Shown one piece after another: positions 1 to 5,473 of a stretch of 5,473 bases of DNA. The number at the start of each line of letters is the position of its first letter. Within the stretch, counting starts at the first letter, position 1. The translations under genes were made by a program, and so were the position numbers. The notes under the pieces were generated by a model. The model saw nothing but the letters and a program-made list of their open reading frames with translations. It ran no database searches and was not told the origin of the DNA. This DNA is from an uncultured Capnocytophaga sp. GTDB lineage: Bacteria; Bacteroidota; Bacteroidia; Flavobacteriales; Flavobacteriaceae. The stretch spans positions 1 to 5,473 of the forward strand of contig CAJPPS010000102.1 of the NCBI GenBank assembly GCA_905372595.1. Direction: 5' to 3'.

Positions 1-271
1 GTCCACAACTATTGATATTGGTTAAAGAGAAATTTTCACGATATTCGTCGCGAGAAGCCAGCTGTAGTGTGAATTTACATTTTTTCACAGCATCTAAATT
101 GAGTTGCTTTGCATCAGAATCTATATATATAAGATTTTTTCCTCTGTGATTAACCCCATAAGAAGCAACTGTATCGTATAAGCCTGCAAAGTTAAACTTT
201 ATTTTTTTTATTTGTAAATTTTCTTTTATAGTATGACTTTTTTTTGTAATTTTGTACCGTAAAATTAACAA
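1..271 (-). pseudogene. Tle1-like (DUF2235) phospholipase effector fragment, 5'-truncated
   Basis: An open frame of 90 codons runs leftward off the window edge. It follows an in-frame TGA at 272-274 and has no ATG. From about codon 21 (position 211) it reads like the central part of DUF2235/Tle1-type alpha/beta hydrolases, the phospholipase effectors often delivered by type VI secretion. The key stretches are FNFAGLYDTVASYG (codons 26-39) and LASRDEYRENFSLTNI (codons 71-86). The Asp of LYDTV (173-175) sits where this family has its catalytic acid. In intact relatives a GxSxG nucleophile motif lies some tens of residues upstream. Here that position falls inside the opposite-strand gene at 283-1830, and I found no such motif on the minus strand there by eye. 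I infer loss of the 5' part and an inactive remnant. The 3' portion lies outside the window, so its condition is unknown. Family recognition is from memory of conserved motifs, not from a search. Confidence 0.68.
247..254 (+). promoter_or_regulatory. Bacteroidota-type -7 promoter box
   Basis: TAATTTTG matches the Bacteroidota sigma-A -7 consensus TAnnTTTG exactly. It would start transcription near 258-261 and give a leader of about 22-25 nt for the gene beginning at 283. No clear TTTG -33 element is seen at the expected spacing. The upstream sequence is T-rich, and a TTTG at 211-214 is too far away. Confidence 0.55.
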
Positions 272-282
272 TCATTAAATCG

Positions 283-1830
283 ATGAAAAAAGGCTTGTTT
301 TTCCTAGTTTGGATATTGTCATTTGGAGCATTGGCTCAGGACAGAATATATATAGATAGTATAGGTAATTCTGTTGAGAAGGAGAATGCTAAGTTCTATC
401 GTATTCTCTCCGAGAAAAAAGGAGTCTATCATATAAAGGATTATTATCTCAGTGGCAAGTTGCAGATGGATGCTTATTCTAAGGATAAGGATCTTAGGCG
501 TTTGGAGGATCTTATCGGAAAGTTCTCCTTTTACTATGAAAATGGAAAGGTAGAAACCTCAGGGGAGGAAATCAAAGGGAAGTATCATTATAAATCCTTT
601 GATAAGAAAGGAAGGCTTGTTACCCTTTTACGACAATCAGAACCTGTATATCAGGAAAATTATATTTATTCGGATCAAGGATTTAACTCCCTATATATAA
701 CAGAAAATGGAGTGGTGAAGAAGAATATTGATTTTGATAAAGATCTTAAAAAAGCTCGCATAGAGCGTATCTATGAAACAGATGAATCTGTAATTGCTAA
801 CTATTATAATAACGCTGGTAAACTCATAGCTTCACGTACTTATACGCAAAAAGGAGCTAAAGCAGGCACAGATGCTTCTTATTACTTTTCCCCTGTACAG
901 CTGAGAAAAATCACACAATGGAATGATAACTCAGATATCATTGGAGAAAAGGAATATTATAGATCAGGGAAGATTTTTTCAGAATTCTCAATTACTCCAA
1001 AGGATACAGTAGCAGTGTTCTATGATGCAAAAAAGAGCAAAATAGGAGTGCTTGTATATAAGGAAAATCATCCTTATCAAGGGTCAGAATATATATTAAA
1101 TGACAATGGAATTATTGCCCAAAAGAATGATTATAAGTTAGGCTTTTTAGATCAACAAATATTATACTACAGAACAGGAAATCCTAAAAGCAAGACAGAT
1201 TACGGGCTATATGGGAGTATTGATAAGATAACTTATTACGAGAAAAAGGATAAAAAAGAGAAAGAAGTACTTACTTTCTATGAAGGATTTCCATATAATG
1301 GCTATGAATATAATGATTTAGAGAAAAATAACAGCTTTATCTATTATGAAAAAGGATCAATTATAGAAGCCAAACAATATGATGACAAAAATATCCTTAG
1401 ATACCATAGAAAAAAGCACGAAGATGGTCATATAGTAGCTGATATTTATAATGAAAAAGGAAAAAAAGATATTAATTATGTAATTACTCAAGAGTCAAAA
1501 CCTTCATCCTATGAGGGAATGGTTCATCTGGACTTTATACAATACGAAAATGGAAAAGAAGTTCGTACAGGAAGAATCACCAATGGAATCCTAGAGAAAG
1601 GAAGTATAGAACTTCAGCTTAATGAAAAATCAAAAAATATATACAGAAGAGAAGAAAACTGGATTACAGTGGAGCAATATTACTCAGGAGAACTATTAAA
1701 AATTTATAAAATCAATGTAAAACATCCTCAATTTTCTAGTATTTATGAAGGAGATATGGATGAATTTTTTATCTATGAAAGGAAACTTTCTCCTTTCGTT
1801 ATTGTAGGGGATAGTATGAATGAAGACTAG
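283..1830 (+). CDS. exported MORN-variant (YwqK-like) repeat protein
   Basis: This is a 515-residue protein with a clear signal peptide: Lys2-Lys3, a hydrophobic core at residues 5-17, and likely cleavage after A18 (ALA|Q). The mature part is built of degenerate MORN-variant repeats of the type annotated as 'YwqK family antitoxin'. Each has an aromatic pair, then (S/N)GK, then a charged strand. Examples are YYLSGKLQM (54-62), FYYENGKVETSGE (83-95), NYYNNAGKLIASRTY (173-187), EYYRSGKIFSEF (224-235), LYYRTGNPKSKTDY (294-307), IYYEKGSIIEAKQY (353-366) and QYYSGELLKIY (465-475). The N-terminal block around 37-62 (AKFYR, then DYYLSGKLQM) recurs in flavobacterial proteins of this kind. There is no lipobox Cys, so periplasmic or surface location is inferred. 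Its function is unknown; despite the family name, an antitoxin role is not shown. It is divergent from the phospholipase-effector fragment, so an immunity role is possible but speculative. The ATG at 283 is supported by the signal peptide and the upstream -7 box. Confidence 0.85.
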   Translation: MKKGLFFLVWILSFGALAQDRIYIDSIGNSVEKENAKFYRILSEKKGVYHIKDYYLSGKLQMDAYSKDKDLRRLEDLIGKFSFYYENGKVETSGEEIKGKYHYKSFDKKGRLVTLLRQSEPVYQENYIYSDQGFNSLYITENGVVKKNIDFDKDLKKARIERIYETDESVIANYYNNAGKLIASRTYTQKGAKAGTDASYYFSPVQLRKITQWNDNSDIIGEKEYYRSGKIFSEFSITPKDTVAVFYDAKKSKIGVLVYKENHPYQGSEYILNDNGIIAQKNDYKLGFLDQQILYYRTGNPKSKTDYGLYGSIDKITYYEKKDKKEKEVLTFYEGFPYNGYEYNDLEKNNSFIYYEKGSIIEAKQYDDKNILRYHRKKHEDGHIVADIYNEKGKKDINYVITQESKPSSYEGMVHLDFIQYENGKEVRTGRITNGILEKGSIELQLNEKSKNIYRREENWITVEQYYSGELLKIYKINVKHPQFSSIYEGDMDEFFIYERKLSPFVIVGDSMNED

Positions 1831-1853
1831 TTTTATTCTCGAAATGATCATAA

Positions 1854-1997
1854 ATGTCATTATCCAATTTCTTTAAATTATCTACAAAGCAAATACTCAC
1901 TATTTGCTTTGTAGTTTTTCTATTTTTTGCTCAAGAAAAAGTATATTCATAACAAAAAGATACACTCTATGTACAAGAATATCCTCACAAATGGTGG
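1854..1997 (+). pseudogene. interrupted N-terminal part of the DUF4421 gene (signal peptide plus in-frame TAA)
   Basis: An ATG at 1854 opens a frame identical in phase to the DUF4421 frame at 1998-2786. It encodes a short polar start (MSLSNFFKLSTKQ), a hydrophobic core (ILTICFVVFLFF) and a signal-peptidase-like end, FFA|QEK. The frame then meets TAA at 1950-1952. After the stop the same frame reads QKDTLYVQEYPHKWWV straight into the annotated body, and this fits the start of a mature DUF4421 protein. Read through, the product would be 310 residues, close to the usual family size. The simplest explanation is a one-base nonsense change (for example from CAA, GAA or AAA) or a sequencing error. 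A rival view is that the hydrophobic run is a by-product of the T-rich terminator that overlaps it and that the true 5' end has been lost. Confidence 0.65.
1882..1928 (+). terminator. rho-independent terminator after the MORN-repeat gene
   Basis: A perfect 14-bp inverted repeat is present: CTACAAAGCAAATA at 1882-1895 and TATTTGCTTTGTAG at 1901-1914, with a 5-nt loop (CTCAC). It is followed at once by a T-rich tract at 1915-1928 broken only by CTA. It starts 51 bp after the stop codon at 1828-1830, so it is well placed to end that transcript. The stem is AT-rich but long. The same bases also read as signal-peptide codons in the frame opening at 1854. Confidence 0.8.
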
Positions 1998-2786
1998 GTG
2001 AAGTTCTTTATTCCTAACAAATTTCTTAGTATTCAAAATGGAGGAGATATATTTACTCCAACTTATCCTCAAAACATAGGCTTGGGATTAGGATTGCGAA
2101 AGATTATAGGAATGAATTTACTAGTTTCCTTCAGTATATTTCCTTTGAAGACAGATACGGGATTATCTTCCTCTATCACTGATTTTCAGATACACAGATA
2201 TGGAAAAAAAGTACTCATAGATGGATATTATCAGGATTACCGAGGTTTTTTCTTAGAAAGGAAAAATAAAGAATATATACTATTTCCAGACCTTGCTGTC
2301 AAAAGATGGGGAGTTGAGGGCACTTATGTATTGCGTAATAAAAGATTTTCTATGAGAGCTGCCTTCGAACAGAGCGAAAAACAAATAAAATCGGCAGGGA
2401 GTATGCTCTTAGGAAGTGGAATTTATTATCATAGGATTATTCCAGACAGCTCTCAGAAAGAAACTATACCCAATGCGTTCGAAAATTACCAAATGGGTGT
2501 GAATATAGGTTATGCTTATTCGTGGGTAATTTCTCCCCAATGGTTATTGGCAGGAATGGTGTCTGTAGGGGTTAATTTTGGGAATAACTCTGAATCTTTT
2601 GCTTGGCAACATTTGAGAGCTTATTCTGCAAGTATTGGTAGGCTTACAATGAATCATAACAGAGAGAATTGGTCTTTTGCTCTCACAGGAATATTCAATA
2701 ATAAAACGGTTTATTCTCCCAATCCCGATTCTTTTATGCTTTTAGCTCCTACCGCACAATTTACTTTGACACGGCATATAAAGTAA
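1998..2786 (+). CDS. DUF4421 family protein, likely outer-membrane; N-terminus missing from this frame
   Basis: This 262-residue frame begins at a GTG, but the conserved sequence starts further upstream (DTLYVQEYPHKWWV, coded at 1959-1997), so the GTG is probably not the natural start. DUF4421 signatures are IPNKFLSIQ (5-13), GLGLGLR (28-34), GYYQDYRGFFLE (76-87), and the strongly typical FSMRAAFEQSEKQIKSAGS (117-135) leading into a Gly-rich strand. These are followed by alternating hydrophobic strands such as GYAYSWVISPQWLLAGMVSVG (171-191). The pattern suggests a beta-barrel or beta-rich envelope protein of Bacteroidota; no biochemical function is known. As the frame stands, a product initiated at the GTG would lack a signal peptide and would not be exported. 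The gene is followed 26 bp later by mltG without an intervening terminator, so the two are probably co-transcribed. Family assignment is firm; functionality of this copy is doubtful. Confidence 0.8.
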   Translation: MKFFIPNKFLSIQNGGDIFTPTYPQNIGLGLGLRKIIGMNLLVSFSIFPLKTDTGLSSSITDFQIHRYGKKVLIDGYYQDYRGFFLERKNKEYILFPDLAVKRWGVEGTYVLRNKRFSMRAAFEQSEKQIKSAGSMLLGSGIYYHRIIPDSSQKETIPNAFENYQMGVNIGYAYSWVISPQWLLAGMVSVGVNFGNNSESFAWQHLRAYSASIGRLTMNHNRENWSFALTGIFNNKTVYSPNPDSFMLLAPTAQFTLTRHIK

Positions 2787-2812
2787 GAATAAAGATTTAT
2801 ATATAAAAACTG

Positions 2813-3856
2813 ATGAAAATAATAAAGAAAATTTTTAAATTCATAGGCTTTTTCCTGCTGATAGCTATTGTTCTGGGAGGAGGAGCAGCCTATTATATAC
2901 TATTATATCCCAATACAAACTTCAAAGGGAGAGCATACGAACTATATATACCCACAGGGAGTGATTATGAAGTCATCTCAGAGAGATTATACCCTGTATT
3001 ATCTAATTCAGATACATTTTTTTGGCTAGCTAAGGGACTTCATTATACAGAACACGTGCGTCCAGGACGTTATGTAATCCGTAAAGGAATGAATAATTTG
3101 GAAATGGTACGTATGTTAAGAAACTTAAGCCAACCTATTAAGCTTTCTTTTAACAATCAGGATCGTTTGCCTAATCTTGCTCAACGAATTTCTCAAGAGA
3201 TAGAAGCTGATAGTACCTCCTTAATGAATGCCTTTTTGAATTCTGATTTTCTATATAGGAACCAGACAGACTCATTGAATGTAATAGGACTATTTATTCC
3301 TAATACATATGAGTTCTATTGGAATACCTCAGCGGAAACATTTGTAGAGAAAATGGAGAAAGAATATAAACGATTCTGGAATGAAAGAAGGAGGGCAAAG
3401 GCAATGGAAGTAGGGCTAACACCACAGCAAGTTACGATTCTAGCTTCCATCGTTCAGAAAGAATCTTATCAGGTACAGGAGCGCCCTACAATAGCAGGAG
3501 TATATCTTAATAGGTTGAAAGATAATATGTTACTTCAGGCTGATCCTACTGTTATCTATGCAATAAAAGAAACTACGGGGAAGTATGATACGATTATTAA
3601 GCGAGTTTATATAAAAGATTTAGCAACAGTATCTCCCTATAATACCTATTTATACAAAGGACTTCCTCCAGCGCCTATTTGTATGCCAGATATCTCATCA
3701 GTAGATGCAGTTCTTTCTCCCGAGAAGCACGAATATATCTACTTTGTTGCCGATACAGCAAGGTTAGGGTATCATAAGTTTGCTAGGACCTTGGAAGAAC
3801 ATAATAAAAACAGACAGGCTTATAGAAAATGGCTTAATAATAACGGAATTGAATAA
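2813..3856 (+). CDS. mltG: endolytic murein transglycosylase MltG (YceG family)
   Basis: MltG is an inner-membrane lytic transglycosylase that cuts nascent glycan strands internally and so sets where peptidoglycan synthesis ends. This 347-residue protein has a Lys-rich N-terminus (KIIKKIFK), one membrane segment at about residues 8-31, and then a periplasmic part. A LysM-like region lies near 40-105 (YELYIPTGSDYEVISERL, then PGRYVIRKGMNNLEMVRML). The YceG catalytic domain follows to the end. Key motifs are ASIVQKES (211-218), whose E217 corresponds to the catalytic Glu of E. coli MltG, then ERPTIAGVYLNRL (223-235), LQADPTVIYA (241-250), SPYNTYLYKGLPPAPI (274-289) and YIYFVADT (308-315). Length and domain order are normal and nothing is missing. 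It lies 26 bp downstream of the DUF4421 frame and is probably in the same transcript. No clear promoter of its own was found. Confidence 0.95.
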   Translation: MKIIKKIFKFIGFFLLIAIVLGGGAAYYILLYPNTNFKGRAYELYIPTGSDYEVISERLYPVLSNSDTFFWLAKGLHYTEHVRPGRYVIRKGMNNLEMVRMLRNLSQPIKLSFNNQDRLPNLAQRISQEIEADSTSLMNAFLNSDFLYRNQTDSLNVIGLFIPNTYEFYWNTSAETFVEKMEKEYKRFWNERRRAKAMEVGLTPQQVTILASIVQKESYQVQERPTIAGVYLNRLKDNMLLQADPTVIYAIKETTGKYDTIIKRVYIKDLATVSPYNTYLYKGLPPAPICMPDISSVDAVLSPEKHEYIYFVADTARLGYHKFARTLEEHNKNRQAYRKWLNNNGIE

Positions 3857-3892
3857 TGATTATCAAAAGAGATAGAACATTTTGATAATCAT
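3856..3892. terminator. hairpin between the convergent mltG and patB ends
   Basis: A perfect 13-bp inverted repeat (ATGATTATCAAAA at 3856-3868, TTTTGATAATCAT at 3880-3892) encloses an 11-nt loop. It begins on the last base of the mltG stop codon and lies 27 bp beyond the patB stop. Its place between two convergent genes suggests a shared, bidirectional transcript end. Neither strand has a T-tract after the stem, so it may act as an RNA 3'-end stabiliser rather than a classical intrinsic terminator. Confidence 0.55.
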
Positions 3893-3918
3893 CATTCAAT
3901 AGTCTCAATATAGAAGTT

Positions 3919-5082
3919 TTAGGAAAACGCTTCTTTGAGTTGTTCAAGAGCTTTCTCAATAATAGATCTGGGAGAAGCTAAGTTGATTCGCATAAAACCT
4001 TTTCCTTCTTCTCCAAAAACACTTCCATCTACCAAAGCCAAATGGGCTTTATTGGTACAAAAAGAAACAAGTTCTTTCTGAGAAAGTCCTAATGCCCTGA
4101 AGTCCAAAAATACCAGATAAGAAGCCTGAGGTACAATGTATTTTACCTTAGGAAGATATTGGTCAATATATTGGGTAAGAAAATCAATATTCCCTTGCAC
4201 ATATGCCAGAAGTTGGTTGAGCCATTCTTCTCCTTGCTCATAGGCGGCTACTGTAGTTTGGAAAGCAAATATATTACCATCGGTAAGCATATATCCAACC
4301 GTTTTATCTAAAAATTTCTGTCTGACCTGAGGGTTGGGAATAATAGCATAGGCACTAGCTAACCCAGCCATATTGAAGGTCTTGCTAGCAGAAGAAAAAG
4401 TAACTGTATTCATAGCTATTTCTTCAGAAAGACTTGCTAAGGAAATATGCTTATAGGAAGGTAAGGTAAGGTCAGCGTGAATTTCATCAGAAATCATTAG
4501 CACTTGATACTTTAGGCAGATAGCCGCTAGTTTTTCCAATTCTTCCTTTGACCACACACGTCCCCCAGGGTTATGAGGGTTGCAAAGGATAAAGAGCTTA
4601 CAAGTCTTTACTTTCTTTTCAAAATCATCAAAATCAATATAATATTGTAGGTTTCCTAAAAGGAGTGGATTGGTTATTACCTTTCGTCCTGTATTGCGGA
4701 TAGCAGCCGCAAAAGGATAATATACAGGGGGTTGTATAAGTACCTGCTCTCCCACCTTGGTGAAAGCTTCAATAGCCATAACAATAGCAGGAACCACCCC
4801 AGGAATGAACGAAATCATTTCCTTGGTAATCGCTAACTGATGTCGTTTTTTTTGCCAATTGATAATAGACTGATACCAAGTGTTAGGTTTCTCTGTATAG
4901 CCAAAAATTTCGCATTCAATACGTTTCTTTACACTGTCTATAATAAAAGGAGGAGTTCTGAAGTCCATATCGGCGACCCACATAGGAATCAAGTCTTCAC
5001 GTCCCCATCGGGGTAAAAGAGCTTCTAATTTCAGAGAATCACTCCCTCTTCGGTCTATAACCTCATCAAAATTATATTTCAT
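3919..5082 (-). CDS. patB: MalY/PatB-type pyridoxal-phosphate C-S lyase
   Basis: This is a 387-residue fold-type I PLP enzyme of the MalY/PatB branch, which cleaves cystathionine or cysteine-like substrates to a thiol (or H2S), pyruvate and ammonia in the cytoplasm. The N-terminus has the branch's hallmark: DEVIDRRGSDSLKLE (6-20) followed by LIPMWVADMDF (31-41). GYTEKPNTWYQSIINWQKKR (61-80) and PPVYYPF (118-124) follow; the latter holds a Tyr that usually contacts the cofactor. NPHNPGGRVW (168-177) and SDEIHADL (198-205) supply the Asn and Asp contacts. The PLP lysine is K234 in SASKTFNMAGL, and R365 in GFMRINLASP should bind the substrate carboxylate. The length is normal and all key residues are present. 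The gene lies 66 bp downstream of DUF721 on the same strand with no TAnnTTTG box between them, so co-transcription is likely. The exact substrate (cystathionine versus cysteine) cannot be read from the sequence. Confidence 0.93.
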   Translation of the reverse strand: MKYNFDEVIDRRGSDSLKLEALLPRWGREDLIPMWVADMDFRTPPFIIDSVKKRIECEIFGYTEKPNTWYQSIINWQKKRHQLAITKEMISFIPGVVPAIVMAIEAFTKVGEQVLIQPPVYYPFAAAIRNTGRKVITNPLLLGNLQYYIDFDDFEKKVKTCKLFILCNPHNPGGRVWSKEELEKLAAICLKYQVLMISDEIHADLTLPSYKHISLASLSEEIAMNTVTFSSASKTFNMAGLASAYAIIPNPQVRQKFLDKTVGYMLTDGNIFAFQTTVAAYEQGEEWLNQLLAYVQGNIDFLTQYIDQYLPKVKYIVPQASYLVFLDFRALGLSQKELVSFCTNKAHLALVDGSVFGEEGKGFMRINLASPRSIIEKALEQLKEAFS

Positions 5083-5148
5083 ATTTTAAATTTATTTAAG
5101 TTTTATATAAACAATGTCTTTGGAATAAACATCTAAAAACATTGCTTT

Positions 5149-5442
5149 TTATAAAAAAATAATCTCTTTAACCACCTCCTTTTGTAGATAATTATTGACT
5201 GATAATGCCAATTCACTTCTGCGGAAGCTTAAATTCTCTTTTAAAGAGGCGTTGTTTATTGTGATAAATAGTTTGTCACCTTGCAGGCGTATATTCTGGG
5301 TATATTCTAGGATTCCATTGCCCATAATAGCTTTCCACGCTTCCTTTACTTGTACCTTATCAATACCATAGGAGAGATTTCCTTTTTTGATAATATCAAG
5401 GATTACATCTTTCAGAGAAAGTTCATTAGAATAGTAGTTCAT
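5149..5442 (-). CDS. DUF721 (DciA-like) domain protein
   Basis: This small basic protein belongs to the DUF721 family, which includes DciA, the loader or partner of the replicative helicase DnaB in bacteria lacking DnaC/DnaI. With the ATG at 5442 it is 97 residues, the usual size in Bacteroidota. A short N-terminal helix (NELSLKDVILDIIKKG) precedes a KH-like core. Typical signatures are the Trp motif EAWKAIMG (residues 34-41), a strand pair around NIRLQGDKLFITI, and the ASLKENLSFRRSEL stretch (65-78), with a final EIIFL strand. A longer frame begins at a GTG at 5454. That codon lies on the last base of a consensus -7 box, upstream of any start site the box would set, so the ATG is preferred. 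In related genomes this gene often follows recF; that neighbour would be outside the window. Its role in helicase loading is inferred from the family only. Confidence 0.85.
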   Translation of the reverse strand: MNYYSNELSLKDVILDIIKKGNLSYGIDKVQVKEAWKAIMGNGILEYTQNIRLQGDKLFITINNASLKENLSFRRSELALSVNNYLQKEVVKEIIFL

Positions 5443-5453
5443 TTTTTTTATCA

Positions 5454-5461
5454 CAAAGATA
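5454..5461 (-). promoter_or_regulatory. Bacteroidota-type -7 promoter box for DUF721-patB
   Basis: On the minus strand TATCTTTG matches the TAnnTTTG -7 consensus exactly. It would start transcription near 5447-5450, a few bases before the ATG at 5442, leaving a very short leader. The matching -33 element would lie beyond the window edge and cannot be checked. The box overlaps the GTG at 5454, and this helps decide the DUF721 start. Confidence 0.6.
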
Positions 5462-5473
5462 GTTATTTCAAAA

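Noticed and set aside
1782..1800. Small GAAAGG/CCTTTC hairpin near the end of the MORN-repeat gene.
   Set aside because: A 6-bp stem inside coding sequence with no T-tract; not above expectation.
1921..1929. TATTTTTTG just after the terminator as a promoter for the DUF4421-mltG pair.
   Set aside because: The spacing is TA-N3-TTTG, one base too long. It is explained by the terminator T-tract, and the TTTG copies upstream are too close to be a -33 element.
1950..1952. Stop-codon recoding or programmed read-through at the TAA in the DUF4421 frame.
   Set aside because: No recoding signal is visible, and TAA is used as an ordinary stop for mltG, patB and DUF721 here. A nonsense change or sequence error is simpler.
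2761..2768. TTACTTTG, one mismatch from the TAnnTTTG -7 box, 45 bp before the mltG start, as an own promoter for mltG.
   Set aside because: The mismatch falls in the conserved TA pair, no TTTG -33 element lies at the proper spacing, and it sits in coding sequence; too weak to annotate.
5109..5147. Imperfect 9-bp inverted repeat (AAACAATGT / ACATTGCTT) in the DUF721-patB gap as a terminator.
   Set aside because: It is AT-rich, has a G-U pair and a loop of about 21 nt, and no T-tract follows; likely chance in such sequence.
1..5473. CRISPR arrays, tRNA/rRNA genes, insertion sequences or phage genes.
   Set aside because: No regularly spaced repeats, tRNA-like cloverleaf, transposase motifs or terminal inverted repeats were seen on reading both strands.

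Overview
The window looks like low-GC chromosomal DNA from a Bacteroidota species, most likely a member of the Flavobacteriia. Three things point that way: A+T-rich leaders without Shine-Dalgarno sequences, promoter -7 boxes of the TAnnTTTG type, and families typical of the phylum (DUF4421, short DUF721, YwqK/MORN-variant repeat proteins). A Capnocytophaga-like genus is plausible but cannot be proved from the sequence.

Left part (1-1830). On the minus strand, the left edge carries a piece of a Tle1-like (DUF2235) phospholipase-effector gene. It appears to be broken at its 5' end, because the region that should encode the nucleophile serine is occupied by a divergent gene. That gene (283-1830) encodes a 515-residue exported protein of degenerate MORN-variant (YwqK-like) repeats. 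It is preceded by a good -7 box and followed by a strong terminator hairpin.

Middle part (1854-3856). A DUF4421 outer-membrane-type gene is followed 26 bp later by mltG, the inner-membrane endolytic murein transglycosylase. The DUF4421 gene seems to be interrupted. Its natural reading frame begins at an ATG at 1854, with a signal peptide, but meets an in-frame TAA at 1950-1952. The longest uninterrupted frame starts only at a GTG at 1998, inside the conserved domain. The terminator hairpin of the preceding gene lies within the sequence that would encode this signal peptide.

Right part (3919-5442). On the minus strand, convergent with mltG, a DUF721 (DciA-like) gene is followed by a MalY/PatB-type PLP-dependent C-S lyase. 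A hairpin sits between the mltG and patB ends. The DUF721 gene has a consensus -7 box that overlaps the upstream GTG, so the downstream ATG is the better start.

No complete novel system is visible. The points most worth a second look are the truncated effector beside an exported repeat protein, and the stop codon plus terminator inside the DUF4421 signal peptide region. Apart from the remnant at the left edge, no gene-free stretch exceeds 300 bases.
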